Shown piece by piece: positions 37,570 to 46,225 of a DNA stretch of 64,000 bases. The stretch is from an uncultured Phascolarctobacterium sp. (GTDB lineage Bacteria > Bacillota > Negativicutes > Acidaminococcales > Acidaminococcaceae): contig CASFZG010000001.1 in assembly GCA_949299135.1 (NCBI GenBank), forward strand, positions 124,001 through 188,000. The letters are read 5' to 3'. Position numbers and translations under genes: made by a program. Below the pieces are notes generated by a model that worked only from the letters and a program-made list of their open reading frames with translations, did not search any database and was not told the origin of the DNA. Within the stretch, counting starts at the first letter, position 1. Each line of letters starts with the position of its first letter.

Positions 37570-38070
37570 TTATTTTCTGTAATTTACAATTTCCGGGTTC
37601 ATGTCGTGGTAATGCATGCGCTTTTTGGCAACTTCTTCCCATTCGGTGCCGGGTTTGCCGTAATTTGCGTATGGGTCGATAGAAAGGCCGCCGCGCGGGG
37701 TAAATTTGCCCCATACTTCAATATATTTAGGCTCCATCAGCTTAATCAGGTCTTTCATAATAATATTTACGCAGTCCTCATGAAAATCACCATGATTACG
37801 GAAACTGAACAAATACAGCTTCAGCGATTTGCTTTCCACAAGCTTCATATCAGGCACATACGAAATATAAATGGTGGCAAAATCAGGCTGCCCTGTCATC
37901 GGGCACAAGCTGGTAAATTCCGGGCAGTTAAATTTTACAAAATAATCGTTTCCGGGATGCTTGTTAATGAACGATTCCAAAACCTCCGGCGCATAATCGG
38001 TTGGATAGTTGGTTTTATGCCCTAAAAGGCCGACGCCCTGCAATTCTTCTTTAGTTCTTCCAGATGTCAT
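37570..38070 (-). CDS. queF: NADPH-dependent 7-cyano-7-deazaguanine reductase
   Basis: Reduces preQ0 to preQ1 in queuosine synthesis. 166 residues, the short unimodular (YkvM-like) type. The catalytic Cys lies in [14 protein letters not shown] (about residue 55), followed by the family motif [22 protein letters not shown] and the C-terminal [11 protein letters not shown]. It starts 2 nt after queT and is the last gene of the operon. Confidence 0.97.
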   Translation of the reverse strand: MTSGRTKEELQGVGLLGHKTNYPTDYAPEVLESFINKHPGNDYFVKFNCPEFTSLCPMTGQPDFATIYISYVPDMKLVESKSLKLYLFSFRNHGDFHEDCVNIIMKDLIKLMEPKYIEVWGKFTPRGGLSIDPYANYGKPGTEWEEVAKKRMHYHDMNPEIVNYRK

Positions 38071-38072
38071 GT

Positions 38073-38570
38073 TTATTTCCTTTCCGCCGCAATATTTACG
38101 GCAAACGATTTTTCAAGCGCAGTTACAAGTGCTGCTCCGGCAAGGCCGCATACAAACTGCCCTACAAGCACGGAAGATGCCAGCAGCCAGTACGGCAAAT
38201 CGAGCAGCACGGAAAGCCAAACCGGTACACCCAGGCCGGGAATTAAAGTTATGGCAAACAAAATGCACCAGTTGCCGCAGCCGTATTTTTTGGCAAGCAC
38301 GATAACAGAAGTGGTAACAATGCCTACAATGCCGCCGCCAATCATATCAAGCGGCCCAAGCCCGCCCATAATGGTATTGCTTATAACATTGGCAATGCCA
38401 AACGGTACAATTAAAAACGGAAAAATTGCACTTAAGCCATACATGGCCGTTGCTATGCGCACCTGATACTGCCCGAAGGCAAAAGTCTGCGTGCACATCA
38501 TTACCGCAATGTACAAGGCTATGCAAATACCGGCAATAGTTAATTTTTGTGTTTGTGTGTATCTTTTCAT
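38073..38570 (-). CDS. queT: QueT-type substrate-binding membrane component
   Basis: 165-residue membrane protein with five to six helices. Members of the QueT family act as S components of ECF transporters and are assigned to queuosine-precursor uptake because of preQ1 riboswitch control. Features: [33 protein letters not shown] and [15 protein letters not shown]. The position between queC and queF under the same riboswitch supports precursor salvage. It needs the shared ECF energising module, which is not in this window. Confidence 0.88.
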   Translation of the reverse strand: MKRYTQTQKLTIAGICIALYIAVMMCTQTFAFGQYQVRIATAMYGLSAIFPFLIVPFGIANVISNTIMGGLGPLDMIGGGIVGIVTTSVIVLAKKYGCGNWCILFAITLIPGLGVPVWLSVLLDLPYWLLASSVLVGQFVCGLAGAALVTALEKSFAVNIAAERK

Positions 38571-38582
38571 ATAAATCTCCTT

Positions 38583-39263
38583 TTAATCTTCGTATTTTAA
38601 GGGGTCCTGCACTCCGTTTGCCGCAAAGGCCGCTTTTCTGTCGATACAGGTTCCGCAGCTGCCGCACGGTTTTTCGCCGCCGCAGTAGCAGCTCCATGTA
38701 AGTTCGTAAGGCACTTTCAGCTGCAGGCCTGTTGCCACAATATCTTTTTTGCTTAAATTTACAAACGGCGCGGCAAGCTGAACCTTACGCCCGCTGCCGA
38801 TATATATGCCTTCATTCATTTTATTGTTAAAATCGCTGCTGCAATCCGGGTAAGCACTGCCTGCCGCGTCATCTGCGTGGGCGCCGTAATAAACAACGCT
38901 GCAATTTTGCGCCAGTGCAATGCTTGCGGCTACGCTTAAAAATACGCCGTTGCGGAAAGGCACATAAGTGGATACCGGTTCACCGTGCTGCTTTTTAATC
39001 TGCCCGGCATAAGATTCATGCGGAATTTCTTCGGTTGACTGCTGCAAAAGCGAGCAGTTGCTGTACGCAAAAACAGGCGTTAAATCAAGTTTTATCAGCT
39101 GCGTATTATAATATGCTGCTATTTTTTCCGCCGCCTCAAGTTCCTTGCAGTGTTTTTGCCCGTAATACAGTGCCAGTGCGATAACCTCGCTGTATTTTTC
39201 TTTGGCAACGGCAAGGCAGGTTGTACTGTCTACCCCGCCGCTTAATAATACCAATGCTTTCAA
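38583..39263 (-). CDS. queC: 7-cyano-7-deazaguanine synthase
   Basis: ATP-dependent enzyme that makes preQ0 from carboxydeazaguanine and ammonia. 226 residues: PP-loop LLSGGVDSTTCLAVA at residues 6-20, YYGAHADDAAGSAYPDC, and a zinc site CYCGGEKPCGSCGTC. The start is a TTG at 39263; GGAGG lies 7 nt upstream, and no ATG fits. First gene behind the preQ1 riboswitch. queD and queE are not nearby. Confidence 0.96.
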   Translation of the reverse strand: MKALVLLSGGVDSTTCLAVAKEKYSEVIALALYYGQKHCKELEAAEKIAAYYNTQLIKLDLTPVFAYSNCSLLQQSTEEIPHESYAGQIKKQHGEPVSTYVPFRNGVFLSVAASIALAQNCSVVYYGAHADDAAGSAYPDCSSDFNNKMNEGIYIGSGRKVQLAAPFVNLSKKDIVATGLQLKVPYELTWSCYCGGEKPCGSCGTCIDRKAAFAANGVQDPLKYED

Positions 39264-39288
39264 AATTATGCCTCCGTAAAAAATAAAA

Positions 39289-39312
39289 AATCCGTCTGGC
39301 TACAGACGGATT
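39289..39312 (-). terminator. Riboswitch-controlled terminator upstream of queC
   Basis: AATCCGTCTG pairs with CAGACGGATT around a TAGC loop, followed on the minus strand by TTTTTATTTTTT, just before the queC ribosome site. It is placed to be the expression platform of the preQ1 element. A small GCCGC / GCGGC hairpin (about 39327-39343) lies between them. Confidence 0.85.
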
Positions 39313-39350
39313 GCATAACAATATAAAGGCCGCTTATGCGGCACACGCCC

Positions 39351-39389
39351 GTAGTTTTGTTTAGGGACTGGATGGTTCCGAACAGTCCT
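39351..39389 (-). ncRNA. preQ1-I riboswitch
   Basis: Minus-strand 6-bp stem GGACTG / CAGTCC (39383-39388 and 39365-39370) with a 12-nt loop starting TTC, then the A-rich tail CTAAACAAAACTAC (39351-39364). Stem, loop length and tail match the compact preQ1-I fold of B. subtilis queC and T. tengcongensis. It precedes queC-queT-queF, a known preQ1 regulon. Confidence 0.85.
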
Positions 39390-39405
39390 ATTAAGTTACT
39401 TAAAC

Positions 39406-39434
39406 ATTATAACCAAAAAATTTATATTTGACAA
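39406..39434 (-). promoter_or_regulatory. queC operon promoter
   Basis: Minus-strand TTGTCA (39429-39434), 17-bp spacer, TATAAT (39406-39411). Transcription would begin about 10 nt before the preQ1 element. Confidence 0.85.
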
Positions 39435-39443
39435 GCAAAAAAT

Positions 39444-39477
39444 AAAAGACAGCAGCCAAATTAAACTGCTGTCTTTT
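39444..39477. terminator. Terminator after phoR
   Basis: Perfect 12-bp stem AAAAGACAGCAG / CTGCTGTCTTTT with a 10-nt loop. On the minus strand its T-run (TTTTATTTTTT) follows the end of the wrong gene direction only for queC; as a symmetric element it closes the pst-pho operon, whose last stop is at 39497. Confidence 0.75.
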
Positions 39478-39496
39478 AAAATGGAGAATTTCAAAA

Positions 39497-41161
39497 TTAC
39501 TGCCGTTTTTTAGGCAGAACAAAGGTTATCGTTGTACCAACACCGGGTTCGCTTTCAAGCTCTACCCTGCCTTTGTGGAACAGCACGCCGTGCTTTACTA
39601 TGGAAAGCCCAAGCCCCGTGCCGCCAATTTCTTTGGAATGGCTCTTATCCGCTCTGTAAAAGCGTTCAAAAACGCGTTCCCTGTCGGCTGCGCCAATGCC
39701 AATGCCGGTATCGCTTACGCTGACAGTTACTTCTTCGCTGCCGTCCAGCACTTTAACATCAACTTTGCCGTTGTCTTTGTTGTATTTTATCGAATTATCG
39801 ACAAGATTATACAAAACTTCGCTTAAAATAGACTGCACACCGCAAACACATGCGCTGCTGCCGCTTACGTTAAGCGTTACGCCCTTGGTCTGTGCTTTAT
39901 GTTTCAAACGTAAAGTTACCGACTGCGCAAGTTTAAGCAAATCAACATCTTCAAACTCATCCAGCGTTTTATTTTCGTCCAGGCGGGAAAGCTCCATGAT
40001 GTTCTGAATAAGTTCTATCATATTGCCAGCTTCGGCGTGAATACGTTCCAAAAAGCGCTGTTTGTCCTCGTCTTTTACAAGGCCGTTTTTCATTATTTCG
40101 GCATAGCCCAAAATAGATTGCAGCGGGGTTTTAAGTTCGTGGGAAACATTGGCACTGAACTCGCGGCGCAGTTTTTCGGCTGTCATTTTTTCGGTAACAT
40201 CATAAATTAAAATAACACTGCCGCTGCCGTTTACGCTGCTGCCGGAAAGCTGGTAAAAATGCCCGTCTTTTTCGTAAAGCCCTTCGCCCTTACCTGCCTG
40301 CGAAACCTTCTGCAAAAGGTCCTGTACCTCCTGCGCACGGTCAACAGTTAAAATATTCCTGCCAATAACCTCTTTAGCGCTGAAGCCAAAAATTTTAGCC
40401 GCACTTTCGTTAATAAACAGCACATTCTGCTGCCCGTTTAACAAAACAAGCCCCTCATTCATGTTATTGGTAATAATGGTAAGTTCTTCCTGTTTACCGC
40501 GCAGCTTTTTAAGGTTTTTGCTCAGCTGGCGTTTCTGCTTGGCTATACGCGTTAAAAACGGAGCCAGCTCATCATAGGTTTCGTTGTCCAGCGGCTCGTC
40601 AAGGTTAACCTGGTCAAGAGGCTTAATAAGGTTAAACGTAACCCTGCGCGCCACAATGCTTGCCAAAAACGCAACCACAATTACAATGCCGCCCATTATC
40701 GGCAGCATTTGCAGCACCGATTTATAAATACTGTCAATAGTACGCGCAAGACGCAGTATTTTACCGTCTTCAAGGCGTACGGCATAATAATACGTTGTTT
40801 TATCAAGCGTATCCGAAAAACGCTCTGCTTCGCCCGCGCCAACGGCAACAGCATCCATAACTTCCTGCCTCATGGCATGGTTTTCAAGCGTTTTTGCTTC
40901 TGCCTGATTGTCAAAAAGCACTATGCCGTCTTTGTCTATAAGCGTTATGCGCACATTGCTGCCGTTTTCGGCCGCAATTTTATTTAAAAAGTCATTGCCG
41001 CCGCTTTCCAGCCCCATGCTGATATAGCGTGCTTCCTGTGCAAGTTCCTTTTTTGTTTCGTTAAAATAATCCTGCGAAACAAGGAAAGTTATCAAGCCCG
41101 ATGCTACAAGCACTGCCATTGCAGCCAGCGCCACCAGCGCGCGGAAAATTTTATTTTTCAT
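39497..41161 (-). CDS. phoR: Phosphate regulon sensor histidine kinase PhoR
   Basis: 554-residue membrane sensor. Two membrane helices (about 8-30 and 152-175) frame an extracytoplasmic domain of about 120 residues. A PAS domain follows (MNEGLVLLNGQQNVLFINESAAKIFG). The HisKA box EFSANVSHELKTPLQSILGY carries the phosphorylated His. HATPase_c has LYNLVDNSIKYN, SVSDTGIGIG and GGTGLGLSIVKH. The ATG at 41161 overlaps the phoB end by 11 nt. Partner of PhoB; it probably senses phosphate through PstSCAB-PhoU. Confidence 0.93.
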   Translation of the reverse strand: MKNKIFRALVALAAMAVLVASGLITFLVSQDYFNETKKELAQEARYISMGLESGGNDFLNKIAAENGSNVRITLIDKDGIVLFDNQAEAKTLENHAMRQEVMDAVAVGAGEAERFSDTLDKTTYYYAVRLEDGKILRLARTIDSIYKSVLQMLPIMGGIVIVVAFLASIVARRVTFNLIKPLDQVNLDEPLDNETYDELAPFLTRIAKQKRQLSKNLKKLRGKQEELTIITNNMNEGLVLLNGQQNVLFINESAAKIFGFSAKEVIGRNILTVDRAQEVQDLLQKVSQAGKGEGLYEKDGHFYQLSGSSVNGSGSVILIYDVTEKMTAEKLRREFSANVSHELKTPLQSILGYAEIMKNGLVKDEDKQRFLERIHAEAGNMIELIQNIMELSRLDENKTLDEFEDVDLLKLAQSVTLRLKHKAQTKGVTLNVSGSSACVCGVQSILSEVLYNLVDNSIKYNKDNGKVDVKVLDGSEEVTVSVSDTGIGIGAADRERVFERFYRADKSHSKEIGGTGLGLSIVKHGVLFHKGRVELESEPGVGTTITFVLPKKRQ

Positions 41162-41831
41162 GCTCCGCACCTATACGGTAGCCAACACCGCGCACGGTTT
41201 CAATAACCGTACTGGCGCTGCCGAGTTTCTGCCTGAGTGTGCGGATATGCACATCGACGGTTCTGGTTTCGCCTGCAAAATCATAGCCCCAGATATCGGT
41301 TAAAAGCTGTTCGCGGGTAAAAACCTGCCCCGGGCGTTCCATAAGCTTATGCAGAACTTCAAACTCTTTATAAGTCAGCACAACTTCTTCGCCGTTTACA
41401 AAAACCATATGGCGGGCAATATCCATGGTAATCAGGCCGTTGGTAAGCTCGCTCGATTTATCTTCTTTTACATAACGGCGCAGCACCGCTTTAACGCGCG
41501 ATACCATTTCCATCATACCGAACGGTTTGGCAATATAATCGTCTGCACCGCTGTCAAGCCCGTGTACTTTGTCGAACTCCGAACCTTTGGCCGTAGCCAT
41601 GATAACAGGAATGTCCGCAGTGCGCTTATCACGGCGCAGGCGTTTTAATATAGCCATACCGTCCTCGCCCGGCAGCATAATATCAAGAATTATCAGCTGC
41701 GGCAATACGGTTTCCAACGCTTTAAAAAGTTCATCGCCGCTTTCCAGCCCCAACGCCGGAAAACCGGTAGATTTTAAAGTATAAACTTCAAGTTCGCGGA
41801 TATTAGGATCGTCCTCCACGCAAAATATCAT
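41151..41831 (-). CDS. phoB: Phosphate regulon response regulator PhoB/PhoP
   Basis: 226 residues: receiver domain with acidic pocket CVEDDPN, phospho-acceptor Asp in LIILDIMLPGEDG (about residue 51), Thr/Ala switch and Lys in KPFGMMEM. The OmpR-type winged helix ends with VDVHIRTLRQKLG and TVRGVGYRIG. The ATG at 41831 follows GAGGAGG. It overlaps the phoU end by 29 nt, an unusually long but clear overlap. Confidence 0.94.
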   Translation of the reverse strand: MIFCVEDDPNIRELEVYTLKSTGFPALGLESGDELFKALETVLPQLIILDIMLPGEDGMAILKRLRRDKRTADIPVIMATAKGSEFDKVHGLDSGADDYIAKPFGMMEMVSRVKAVLRRYVKEDKSSELTNGLITMDIARHMVFVNGEEVVLTYKEFEVLHKLMERPGQVFTREQLLTDIWGYDFAGETRTVDVHIRTLRQKLGSASTVIETVRGVGYRIGAEHEK

Positions 41832-42483
41832 GTATGCTGTCCTCCTCAAGCGTTCCGGTTATCATAAACAATACCCATTGAGAGATATTTACAGCATGAT
41901 CACCGATTTTTTCAAAATATTTGGCAATCATAAGATAATCAATGGCCTGTTCGCCGCTGTCCTGAGAATTGCGGATAATCTGAATCAGCTCATGTTTGGA
42001 CTGGGCAAACAATTCGTCAACCTGGTCATCATCACGTTCAACCTGCTGGGCAGTACGGATATCGCTTTTTACAAAAGCATCCAGAGTATTGGATACCATC
42101 TTTTTGGTAGCGGCAGCCATTTTTTTAAGAATGCTTGTGTCATAGTCCATTCTTAAATTGTCCTGGCTTAAAATTTCGGCAATGTTGCCTGCTACTTCGC
42201 CGATACGGCGCATATCCGTTACCATTTTTAAAGCGGAAGAAATCTGGCGCAGGTCGGAAGCAACCGGCTGCTGTTTCAAAAGCAGGTTAATGCAGATGTT
42301 TTCCAGTTCCCTTTCTTTTTCTTCAGTTTTTTTGCTTAAAATAATTATATCCCTTGATACTTCGTCAGTAGGGTTCTCAAGCGCATTTGCAACTTTTTCC
42401 AGAGCGTTTTCGCACAGGGTGCCCATTACGATAAGTTCCGTATTGAGCTGCTCCATCTGTGCCATAAATCTGCTTCTTACCAT
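41803..42483 (-). CDS. phoU: Phosphate transport system regulator PhoU
   Basis: 226-residue, all-helical protein made of two PhoU repeats, each a three-helix bundle with metal-binding acidic residues (AGNIAEILSQD in the first, FEKIGDHAVNISQW in the second). It links the Pst transporter to PhoR signalling. The start shares one base with the pstB stop (TGATG) and has GGGAGG 8 nt upstream. Confidence 0.95.
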   Translation of the reverse strand: MVRSRFMAQMEQLNTELIVMGTLCENALEKVANALENPTDEVSRDIIILSKKTEEKERELENICINLLLKQQPVASDLRQISSALKMVTDMRRIGEVAGNIAEILSQDNLRMDYDTSILKKMAAATKKMVSNTLDAFVKSDIRTAQQVERDDDQVDELFAQSKHELIQIIRNSQDSGEQAIDYLMIAKYFEKIGDHAVNISQWVLFMITGTLEEDSIHDILRGGRS

Positions 42484-43235
42484 CAGCCAAACCTCCCTGT
42501 AATGTAATCTTCCGTCTTTTTCTCTCTCGGATTGCTGAACAGCGTTTCAGTGTCATTAAACTCAATAACCTCACCCAGAAGGAAGAAGGCTGTTTTATCG
42601 GAAATACGCACTGCCTGCTGCATATTGTGCGTTACTATAACAATAGTATAATTCTGTTTTAACTCTACTGCAAGGTCTTCAATTTTTAAAGTTGAAATCG
42701 GGTCAAGGGCGGAGGTCGGTTCGTCCATTAAAAGCACTTCGGGCTGTACGGCAAGGGCGCGTGCAATGCACAGGCGCTGCTGCTGGCCGCCGGAAAAGCC
42801 CAGCGCGCTTTTGTCAAGGCGGTCTTTTACTTCGTCCCAGATGGCTGCTTTGCGCAGAGAATCTTCAACAATATCATCCAGTTTGCTTTTGGAATGAATG
42901 CCATGGGTTCTCGGCCCGAAAGCAATGTTATCATAAACGCTCATCGGAAACGGGTTAGGCTTCTGGAACACCATGCCTACGCGTTTGCGGAGCATGTTAA
43001 CATCGTCATTCAGATAAATATCATCGCCGTTAAGCAAAACTTTGCCTGTTACACGGCAGCCTTCAACCAAATCGTTCATACGGTTCAGGCAGCGCAGCAA
43101 GGTGGATTTGCCGCAGCCGGAAGGCCCGATGAATGCAGTGATTTCTTTTTCACGGATATGCATGTTGATATCCTTCAATGCGTGAAATTCGCTGTAATAT
43201 AAATCGAGGTTTTGTATAGTAATTTTATCTTCCAT
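42483..43235 (-). CDS. pstB: Phosphate ABC transporter ATP-binding protein
   Basis: 250-residue ATPase. Walker [23 protein letters not shown]-loop [15 protein letters not shown] (typical of PstB), signature [18 protein letters not shown], Walker [13 protein letters not shown] and the H-loop His in VTHNMQQA. It begins 1 nt after the pstA stop and drives high-affinity phosphate uptake with PstCA. Confidence 0.98.
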   Translation of the reverse strand: MEDKITIQNLDLYYSEFHALKDINMHIREKEITAFIGPSGCGKSTLLRCLNRMNDLVEGCRVTGKVLLNGDDIYLNDDVNMLRKRVGMVFQKPNPFPMSVYDNIAFGPRTHGIHSKSKLDDIVEDSLRKAAIWDEVKDRLDKSALGFSGGQQQRLCIARALAVQPEVLLMDEPTSALDPISTLKIEDLAVELKQNYTIVIVTHNMQQAVRISDKTAFFLLGEVIEFNDTETLFSNPREKKTEDYITGRFG

Positions 43236-43236
43236 C

Positions 43237-44097
43237 TCAGTTCCCTTTCATCAATTTACGTGCCAAATAAGAAGAAGCCGCGTTAATGGCAATTACAATT
43301 ACAACAAGTATAACAGCCGTTGCATAAGCCTGTTTCATAAAAAGGCCTTCGCTGGCAAGTACGTACATATGCACCGCCAGAGTACGGCCGGACGAAAACA
43401 CGTTGTGCGGCAGCGCTGCAACGGTACCGGAGGTATACATAAGCGCTGCGGTTTCGCCTACAATACGGCCAATGCCGAGAATTACGCCTGCCAGAATGCC
43501 TGGAATGGCAGAAGGCAGAACAATTGCAAATACCGTGCGCAGTTTGCCGGCGCCAAGGCCGTAGCTGCCTTCGCGGTAACTGTCGGGAATTGCTTTTAAC
43601 GCTTCTTCGGTAGTACGCATAATCAGCGGCAAAATCATAATTGCAACCGTGCAGGAGCCTGCAAGTAGCGAGTAGCTCCATTTTAAATAGGTTACAAAGA
43701 ACAGCATGCCGAACAAACCGTAAACAATAGAAGGAATACCGGACAAAGTATCTGCCGTAACCCTTACCACGCCGACAATTTTATTGTCGCGGCTTGCGTA
43801 TTCAACAAGGTAAATTGCTGCAAAGATGCCGAGCGGCGTGGCTATTGCCAGAGCCAGCAGCACCATGATAACGGTATCTACCAAAGCAGGGAAAAGTGAA
43901 ACGTTTTCCGTATTATATTCAAAAGCAAATAAATCTAAATTAATGTTCGGAATACCCTGCAAAAGAATGTAGCCCAACAAAAAGGCCAGCGACAGGAATG
44001 TAATTACTGCCGAAACTATTACGCATACAAGTAATGTCATGGACACAGGGTCGCGCCCGTACCTGTACAGCGTTTTGCTTAAAGAACTGCTGCTCAT
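43237..44097 (-). CDS. pstA: Phosphate ABC transporter permease PstA
   Basis: 286-residue permease with six membrane helices. Motifs: [32 protein letters not shown] and the ATPase-contacting [25 protein letters not shown] overlap with pstC. Confidence 0.97.
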   Translation of the reverse strand: MSSSSLSKTLYRYGRDPVSMTLLVCVIVSAVITFLSLAFLLGYILLQGIPNINLDLFAFEYNTENVSLFPALVDTVIMVLLALAIATPLGIFAAIYLVEYASRDNKIVGVVRVTADTLSGIPSIVYGLFGMLFFVTYLKWSYSLLAGSCTVAIMILPLIMRTTEEALKAIPDSYREGSYGLGAGKLRTVFAIVLPSAIPGILAGVILGIGRIVGETAALMYTSGTVAALPHNVFSSGRTLAVHMYVLASEGLFMKQAYATAVILVVIVIAINAASSYLARKLMKGN

Positions 44098-44948
44098 TGC
44101 TGTACCACCTTACCCTTCAGATACGAGAACGTTAAATTGATAATGAGAATAAATATGAAAAGCACAACCGCCGTTGCAATAAGCGCGTCGCGGTGCATAT
44201 CGGCTGCGTAGCCCATTTCAATAACGATATTGGTCGTCATTGTACGCACGCCTTCAAGCAGACCCTGCGGCATACGTGCCTGGTTGCCCGCAACCATAAT
44301 TACTGCCATTGTTTCGCCAACCGCACGGCCAAGGCCCAGAATAATAGCCGCCATAATGCCGGATTTGGCAGCCGGCACAATCGTAAAAAATACGCTGCGC
44401 ACATGCCCTGCACCAAGTGCCAGAGCGCCTTCGTAATAGCTGTTGGGCACTGCCCTGAGTGCTGCTTCGGCAACGCTGATAAGGGTCGGCAGAATCATCA
44501 TGGCCAAAAGCAGTGAAGCCGTAAGCATGCTGCTGCCGGTGCCGCCAATGTTGTCGCGGATAAAAGGAACCATTACCACCAGGCCGAAGAAGCCATAAAC
44601 AACGGAAGGAATACCGGCCAGAAGTTCAACTGCCGGTTTTAAAAATCTGTAAATGCTGTCCGGGCAGAAACGAGCCATAAAAACAGCGGTTAAAATGCCG
44701 ATAGGCACGCCGACAACAATAGCGCCCAAAGTAACATAAGCGCTGCCCAGTATCATCGGCAAAATGCCGTACAAATCGTTATTAGGCCGCCATGTTTCGC
44801 CCAGGAAAAATTCAGTTACGCCAATTTTGCCTATTGTCGGCAGGCCGTTGCCGAACAAAAATACGCAAATCATTGCAACAAGGGCAATGGAAGCGCATGC
44901 CGCCAACAAAAAGACAAGGCGCATTATTTCTTCTTTACCTGTTTTCAT
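44094..44948 (-). CDS. pstC: Phosphate ABC transporter permease PstC
   Basis: 284-residue permease partner of PstA. Six helices, VGVPIGILTAVFMARFC, LAGIPSVVYGFFGLVV, and the coupling-helix region EAALRAVPNSYYEGALALGAG. The ATG at 44948 has GAGGG close by; a Met at residue 9 (44924) is a possible alternative. Confidence 0.97.
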   Translation of the reverse strand: MKTGKEEIMRLVFLLAACASIALVAMICVFLFGNGLPTIGKIGVTEFFLGETWRPNNDLYGILPMILGSAYVTLGAIVVGVPIGILTAVFMARFCPDSIYRFLKPAVELLAGIPSVVYGFFGLVVMVPFIRDNIGGTGSSMLTASLLLAMMILPTLISVAEAALRAVPNSYYEGALALGAGHVRSVFFTIVPAAKSGIMAAIILGLGRAVGETMAVIMVAGNQARMPQGLLEGVRTMTTNIVIEMGYAADMHRDALIATAVVLFIFILIINLTFSYLKGKVVQQ

Positions 44949-44994
44949 AAACCCTCACAATTTCCATCAATAATAATTTTCTGCATTATTATAA

Positions 44995-45026
44995 TTAACG
45001 GTTGCCCGGTGAAAGGCAACCGTTAA
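44995..45026 (-). terminator. Hairpin between pstS and pstC
   Basis: Perfect 12-bp stem TTAACGGTTGCC / GGCAACCGTTAA with an 8-nt loop, in the pstS-pstC gap on the minus strand. Only a weak T-run follows. Such hairpins commonly protect the pstS message or partly terminate it, giving excess binding protein over permease. Confidence 0.7.
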
Positions 45027-45063
45027 AATTTGCTGTATTGTCGATATTAAAGCTGAATGTGAA

Positions 45064-45948
45064 TTACAGTTTGTTCCATTCGGTTGCTTTACCGGTGAAG
45101 ATATCTGCAACCTGAGCTTTGGTAAGGTTATCAACCTTGTTGGCTTTGTTTACTACAACTGCAATGCCGTCGGTAGCAATAACGGTGTTTTTAACGCCTG
45201 CATCAAGTTCGCTCTGTTTCAGTTCGCGGGAAGCCATGCCGATATCGCATACGCCGTTGATTGCGGACTGAACGCCGGTGGTGGAGTCGCTCTGCTGAAC
45301 TTCGATGTTAACATCCGGATTCAGTTTTACATAAGCTTCTTTTAATTTTTCCATAACAGGGGTTACGGAAGAAGAACCGGCTACAACAATTTTGCCGCTC
45401 TGTTTGCTGCCTTTGTATGCTTCAGCTTTGTCGCTGCCAATGTAACCGTTTTTGGAAACTACTTCCTGGCCTTCTTTGGACATGATGAAGGAAATGAAGT
45501 CCTGAGCAACAGCGCTTACTCCGTCTTTAGTTACAATATTGAACGGACGGGCAACTTTGTAAGTGCCAGATTTAATATTTGCTGCGCTTGCTTCTGCGCC
45601 GTCAATTTTCAGTGCTTTAACGGTATCGTTTAAAGAACCGAGGGAGATATAGCCGATAGCGTCTTTGTTGCCTGCAACGGTGGTCATCATAACAGCGGTG
45701 CTGTTGGTGATGGAAGCGTCCTGAGTGGTCATATCAACTTTTTTGCCGTCGTCACCTTTCTTTTCAATGCCGAAAAGTTCGATGAATGCGCCGCGGGTGC
45801 CGCTGCCGTCTTCACGGGAAATTACAACGATTTTGCCGCCTGCTGCCGGAGCTGCTTCTTCTTTTTTCTCGCCGCCGCAGCCGGTGAATACAGCTGCACT
45901 CATAACTGCCAACATAACGCCTGCAATAAGTTTTTTGTTCATTTTCAT
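45064..45948 (-). CDS. pstS: Phosphate-binding lipoprotein PstS, circularly permuted
   Basis: 294-residue lipoprotein (lipobox VFTGC, Cys 24). The mature protein contains both halves of a PstS fold in the reverse of the usual order. Residues 39 to about 180 correspond to the normal second half: IVVISREDGSGTRGAF (phosphate-binding loop), AIGYISLGSLND, FISFIMSKEGQEVV. Residues 186-294 correspond to the normal first half: KIVVAGSSSVTPVMEKLKEA, CDIGMASRELK, TDGIAVVVNKANKV, and the protein stops right after IFTGKATEWNKL. I compared this with the canonical order from memory. All phosphate-binding elements seem present. It leads the pst operon behind a Pho box. Confidence 0.9.
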   Translation of the reverse strand: MKMNKKLIAGVMLAVMSAAVFTGCGGEKKEEAAPAAGGKIVVISREDGSGTRGAFIELFGIEKKGDDGKKVDMTTQDASITNSTAVMMTTVAGNKDAIGYISLGSLNDTVKALKIDGAEASAANIKSGTYKVARPFNIVTKDGVSAVAQDFISFIMSKEGQEVVSKNGYIGSDKAEAYKGSKQSGKIVVAGSSSVTPVMEKLKEAYVKLNPDVNIEVQQSDSTTGVQSAINGVCDIGMASRELKQSELDAGVKNTVIATDGIAVVVNKANKVDNLTKAQVADIFTGKATEWNKL

Positions 45949-46012
45949 AATTACATAAGCCTCCAGATTTTTAATTTGCTTTTGATTTGCTTTATTTAAT
46001 TGCTATGGTTAA

Positions 46013-46067
46013 ATAATACTGAGCAAACATTAAATCTGTTAGAGGAGAAATGTTAAATCTATGTAAA
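46013..46067 (-). promoter_or_regulatory. pstS promoter with Pho box
   Basis: Minus strand: TTTACA (46062-46067) and TTAACA (46051-46056) are separated by 5 bp, matching the Gram-positive PhoP box TTWACA-N5-TTWACA. A third, CTAACA (46037-46042), sits where a -35 would be, 18 bp from the -10 TATTAT (46013-46018). This is the layout of a PhoB/PhoP-activated promoter. Confidence 0.68.
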
Positions 46068-46165
46068 ACGGCTCTGTTTTTCGGCAATTTTCTATAAAAA
46101 ACATTACATTTTTATTCCGTTATATAAAAACAGCCGGTTATATTTTAACCGGCAGCACAAATTTC

Positions 46166-46194
46166 TTAACATAAATAAATTTATATGCTAAACT
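46166..46194 (+). promoter_or_regulatory. Promoter of the TPR-protein gene
   Basis: TTAACA (46166-46171), 17-bp spacer, TAAACT (46189-46194), 32 nt before the ATG. Divergent from pstS, whose Pho box lies about 100 bp away. Confidence 0.6.
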
Positions 46195-46225
46195 GTAAAC
46201 AAGTAAAGGAAACGGAGTGATAATT

